This document shows, one piece after another, positions 42,765 through 45,671 of a stretch of DNA of 45,671 nucleotides. Location: contig VXLM01000001.1 in assembly GCA_009841605.1 (NCBI GenBank), forward strand, positions 1-45,671. Reading direction: 5' to 3'. A program made the translations under genes and the position numbers. The stretch comes from Dehalococcoidia bacterium. GTDB taxonomy: Bacteria > Chloroflexota > Dehalococcoidia > Lucifugimonadales > VXLM01. How positions within the stretch are numbered: the stretch's first letter is position 1; each line of letters opens with the position of its first letter. The notes beneath the pieces were generated by a model that ran no database searches, was not told where the DNA came from, and saw only the letters and a program-made list of their open reading frames with translations.

Positions 42765-44781
42765 GAGGACGTTCGCCGAGCTTTTGACGGAGTACATCGA
42801 GCGGGCTGGGATCAGCGACTCGGAGCTGGCCCGGAGCATAGGAGTGCGCCGTCAGACCCTGTTTCGCTGGAAGGACGGGCAGATCCAGAGGCCCCGTTAC
42901 CGGGAGGACGTGCTGCGATGCGCGAGGCGGCTTCGTCTGACTCCCGAAGAGCGGGACCTGCTGCTGACCGCCGCGGGGTTTTCTCCCGAAACGCCGCCGT
43001 TAGCCGTCCGCGAGCAGCCGCCGGAACTGGTCACGGAGGCCCCGCCGGAAGATGCCGCAGCTAAAGAGGAACTTCAGAAGGCTGCTCTGCAGCCCACGGT
43101 TACGTCCTCGCGAAGACCGTGGGTGATCGGATTCGCCGGGGGGCTAGTCATCGTTGTGGGGATCGCGCTGGCGACCGCGATGCTCTCGAATGGAGAAGAC
43201 CCAATCCCCGTCGCCGAAAACATTGCTACACCCACACAGACCCCGGTGCCAACCGTAACCTCGGCTACGCCAACCGCCGTTGTCGAGACTCCCGTTGCGG
43301 AGACCCCGGAGGCAAAACTAGCGACTAAGGCAGTAGCGACTCCGACACCCGAAGTCGAGGAAGATGTCGTCGTGATCGCGCGGTTCGTGAACTACATCGG
43401 TGGAGAGATGGGGTACAACGTTGCGGGTCGAATAAGGGCTGCTCTTGAAGAAGAGATCAGGGATGAGTTTCTTCCCAGCATCGAGATCAAGGTGCTCACC
43501 GAGGACGTGCGGGACGAGGCGGAGGCCCAAGAGGTCGCACAGCGGACGAACGCATCGATCGTCATTTGGGGCGAGTACGACAGCGGGCGAGCGCAGGCCA
43601 GGTTTACGGTTCCGGCGCTGCACGGTTCGATGGAGGAGAGCCAAGTCGAGCGACCGGTCCTCAACCCCACCGATCTAACTGCGACGATCAACACCGAGCT
43701 GCCGCATGACGTGAGGCTGCTGGCGCTGCTGATCTTTGCGGAGCTCTACGAGAGCGGCGAGGACTCCAAGAAGGCACGGGACGCCTTGGATGAGGCACTG
43801 ACGACGCTGCCCAAGGAGTCGGATACCGTCGCGACCATTTACTTCAGACTCGGGTACCTGCACCAAGTTAAGGAACCGCCTAATCTTGCGGCAGCCGAGA
43901 AGTACTACACTCTGGCCATACTATACGATCCGAGGTCTCCAACTCCGTACTTCAATCGTGGCCTCGTGTACAGGGCCCGAGATGACATCGACAAGGCCAT
44001 AGACGACTACACTGAGTCGCTCTTCCGCAATCCGCGCGACCCCGCTGTGCTTCGCAGTAGAGGCATTGCATATTACGAACGCAAAAGACAGGGGGACGCA
44101 GTACGAGCGGTTGACGACCTGTCTAAAGCCATAGCTATTGATGACACACTTGCTGCTAACTACTACTATCGCGGCTTCGCCTACTACGAGATGGGCGAGC
44201 GGTTCCATGAGGACGCACTAGCCGACACCAGGCGTGCCCATGAACTTGATCACGACAACCCTGAATACAGCCGTGCCATGTGCGTGATATTGGCCTCAAC
44301 GCAACAGGTGGAGTCGGCGATTCCACACTGCGATGTGGCAGTTGATCGGGGAGCGGAGTGGGCGCACCTTACTCGGGGCACGGTGTACATTAGGCTCGGT
44401 GAGCAGCATGATGAACAAGCAATCACTGATTTTCATCACGTTCTTACCATTGATTCCGAGCACACCGGCGCTCTCAACAATTTATGCTGGCTAATGAGTC
44501 TTGCGGGCAGGGCAAAGGAAGGGTTGCCTTACTGTGAACGTGCCATCAGCATCGACCCTGACTATCATCTTGCATATGACAGCCGGGGTCTTGCCTATGC
44601 GATGCAGGGCGACTATGAGAAGGCCATTAAGGACTTCAACAGGTTCCTTGAATGGTTGGGGACACAGTCGAGCGACACCTACGAAAGGTACGGGCCGAGG
44701 CGTGAGCGGTGGATGAAGAGTCTCAGCAAGGGTGAGAACCCCTTCGACGAGGCTGAACTGCTGGCGCTCAGGAACGAATGA
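42763..44781 (+). CDS. XRE-type HTH, transmembrane and TPR protein
   Basis: A 672-residue protein starting with TTG (no clear ribosome site). Residues about 1-60 form an XRE-like helix-turn-helix (ELARSIGVRRQTLFRWKDGQ). A single membrane helix (about 120-141) is followed by a Pro/Thr-rich linker (ATPTQTPVPTVTSATPT and on, to about 200). An alpha/beta domain (VVIARFVNYIGGEMGYNVAG, INIVIWG-like region near 260) and at least six TPR units (YFNRGLVYRARDDIDKAIDDY, YDSRGLAYAMQGDYEKAIKDF) complete it. The topology places the DNA-binding domain in the cytosol and the TPR part outside. It may be a membrane-bound regulator that senses envelope proteins. It is divergent from the VWA lipoprotein genes. 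Confidence 0.82.
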   Translation: MRTFAELLTEYIERAGISDSELARSIGVRRQTLFRWKDGQIQRPRYREDVLRCARRLRLTPEERDLLLTAAGFSPETPPLAVREQPPELVTEAPPEDAAAKEELQKAALQPTVTSSRRPWVIGFAGGLVIVVGIALATAMLSNGEDPIPVAENIATPTQTPVPTVTSATPTAVVETPVAETPEAKLATKAVATPTPEVEEDVVVIARFVNYIGGEMGYNVAGRIRAALEEEIRDEFLPSIEIKVLTEDVRDEAEAQEVAQRTNASIVIWGEYDSGRAQARFTVPALHGSMEESQVERPVLNPTDLTATINTELPHDVRLLALLIFAELYESGEDSKKARDALDEALTTLPKESDTVATIYFRLGYLHQVKEPPNLAAAEKYYTLAILYDPRSPTPYFNRGLVYRARDDIDKAIDDYTESLFRNPRDPAVLRSRGIAYYERKRQGDAVRAVDDLSKAIAIDDTLAANYYYRGFAYYEMGERFHEDALADTRRAHELDHDNPEYSRAMCVILASTQQVESAIPHCDVAVDRGAEWAHLTRGTVYIRLGEQHDEQAITDFHHVLTIDSEHTGALNNLCWLMSLAGRAKEGLPYCERAISIDPDYHLAYDSRGLAYAMQGDYEKAIKDFNRFLEWLGTQSSDTYERYGPRRERWMKSLSKGENPFDEAELLALRNE

Positions 44782-44790
44782 TTTTGCCCG

Positions 44791-45671
44791 CTAGCCGAAG
44801 TCGACGTTTTCGAGGGTGAACTCGTTTGAGGGGTCGGTCAGGTACGAGTCCAAGTACGGCGAGTAGGTCTTGATCGAGACGCTGCGGCTAGACGGATCGC
44901 ATTTAACGAGTCGCAGGTAGCCGCCTCCTCCTTCATCCATGTCCTGGTAGTTAGAGAGCATCTGGTGAACGGCGTTGCCTTCGTTACCCGTGCCAACGGT
45001 GCGGGCAGAGCCGAGGAAGTGGCCGTTGAAGACGAAGCGCACGTTCTCGTGTCGTCGCAATGTCTTTACCCAAGTCTCCTGGCCGTCGTTGGCTCCCTCG
45101 GGGTCGTAGCCGATACCGAAACCCCCAGGCTTCGAGTTGTGGTCGGGACGGCTTCCGTACAGGGTCGCGTCGTTGCACACGTGGCTGTGGGTGAGCATGA
45201 GGACGTGCCGGTCGGGGTGGGACGCGATGATGTCGTTGGTCCATTGCAGGACGCGATCGCGCGGCTGGAACTCCAGCGCGACGATGAGCCATCCGGTGCC
45301 GGCGGCCTCGAACCGATGGTAGGTGTTCTCCATCTTGTCGGGCTCGAACATTCCACCGAAGGTGGGCAGCGACTCGTACCGGCTGACGGGGAAGTACTCG
45401 TTGAAGAGGGGGGAGTCTCGAACGTCGCAGGTGCCTCCTGTCCCCATGTCGTGGTTGCCCAAGACCAGCGCATACGGGACCTTTCCGTCGAGCACGCTCA
45501 TGCAATCCGCCGCGACCCGCCACTGATGGTCATCATTCTTGTTCGTGATGTCGCCCTCGTGCAGGGTGAAGGCGATGTTGTGCTCGTCCCGGTTTTGGGC
45601 GATCCATTGCGTTTGAGCGGTGAAGATGTGCGGGAACGACTCGGTGCATATCTGGGTGTCGGGTAGGATGG
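44791..45671 (-). CDS. Calcineurin-like metallophosphoesterase, N-terminus beyond window
   Basis: An open minus-strand frame from the right edge to a stop at 44791, about 293 codons. Metal-site motifs appear in order: LPDTQ (near the edge), HEGDITN, LVLGNHDMGTGG, LTHSHVC and FNGHFLG. These are the D, GD-x-x-x, GNHD, H and GH motifs of calcineurin-like phosphoesterases. The DTQ variant of the first motif is found in many cell-surface members. The C-terminal part (YLRLVKCDPSSRSVSIKTYSPYLD) is beta-rich, as in such members. The substrate and signal peptide cannot be judged because the start lies outside. It converges on the HTH-TPR gene with 9 bp between stops. Confidence 0.85.
   Translation of the reverse strand, partial: ILPDTQICTESFPHIFTAQTQWIAQNRDEHNIAFTLHEGDITNKNDDHQWRVAADCMSVLDGKVPYALVLGNHDMGTGGTCDVRDSPLFNEYFPVSRYESLPTFGGMFEPDKMENTYHRFEAAGTGWLIVALEFQPRDRVLQWTNDIIASHPDRHVLMLTHSHVCNDATLYGSRPDHNSKPGGFGIGYDPEGANDGQETWVKTLRRHENVRFVFNGHFLGSARTVGTGNEGNAVHQMLSNYQDMDEGGGGYLRLVKCDPSSRSVSIKTYSPYLDSYLTDPSNEFTLENVDFG

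Overview
The window is a bacterial chromosome segment of high GC content. It most resembles an uncultivated Chloroflexota, of the marine or sponge-associated SAR202/Dehalococcoidia type. That placement is inference. It rests on the mix of genes (a DUF1501/DUF1800/NHL cluster, HpcH/HpaI aldolase, amidohydrolase, CocE hydrolase and Gfo/Idh oxidoreductase beside bacterial housekeeping genes) and on short dispersed repeats of the TCATTCTGAG...GAATCT and TTCGACAGGCTCA kinds. TTG and GTG starts are common. No rRNA, tRNA, CRISPR array, transposase or phage gene was found.

Layout. 1-9300: a partial beta-propeller glycosidase-like gene, a cupin, an arginase-fold protein, methionine aminopeptidase, a secreted or anchored protein, a LutA/LutB pair with a small membrane protein, and a SpoU-type RNA methyltransferase. 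Two ~457 bp palindromic MITE-like elements and other dispersed repeats lie between them. 9300-15600: a CcdA-like membrane protein, then a def-cca-secD-secF gene string ending in an intrinsic terminator. 15770-24440: an HpcH/HpaI aldolase, then a seven-gene plus-strand cluster: DUF1501, an unknown gene, DUF1800, NHL, DUF1800, NHL, amidohydrolase. 24450-29620: a SRPBCC/hotdog pair, two tandem thymidylate-kinase-like genes (the second with an altered Walker A), recA and a divergent AlkZ-like gene. 29680-36250: a structured leader RNA before rtcB, an oxidoreductase, a CocE hydrolase, a toxin-antitoxin pair, a zinc-free S14 and a sterol C-24 methyltransferase homologue. 36550-44780: three minus-strand lipoprotein genes (DUF4349-PKD and two VWA paralogues) facing a divergent HTH-membrane-TPR gene. 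The right edge holds a partial metallophosphoesterase.

Most notable: (1) the rtcB leader, where the 3' strand of a long closing stem can alternatively pair with the terminator's 5' arm, as in a terminator riboswitch; (2) a full-length sterol methyltransferase homologue; (3) the duplicated DUF1800-NHL modules with a DUF1501 and no visible export signals; (4) the kinase pair in which one partner has Lys replaced by Arg in its P-loop; (5) the foldback elements, whose arms differ between copies in a partly compensatory way.
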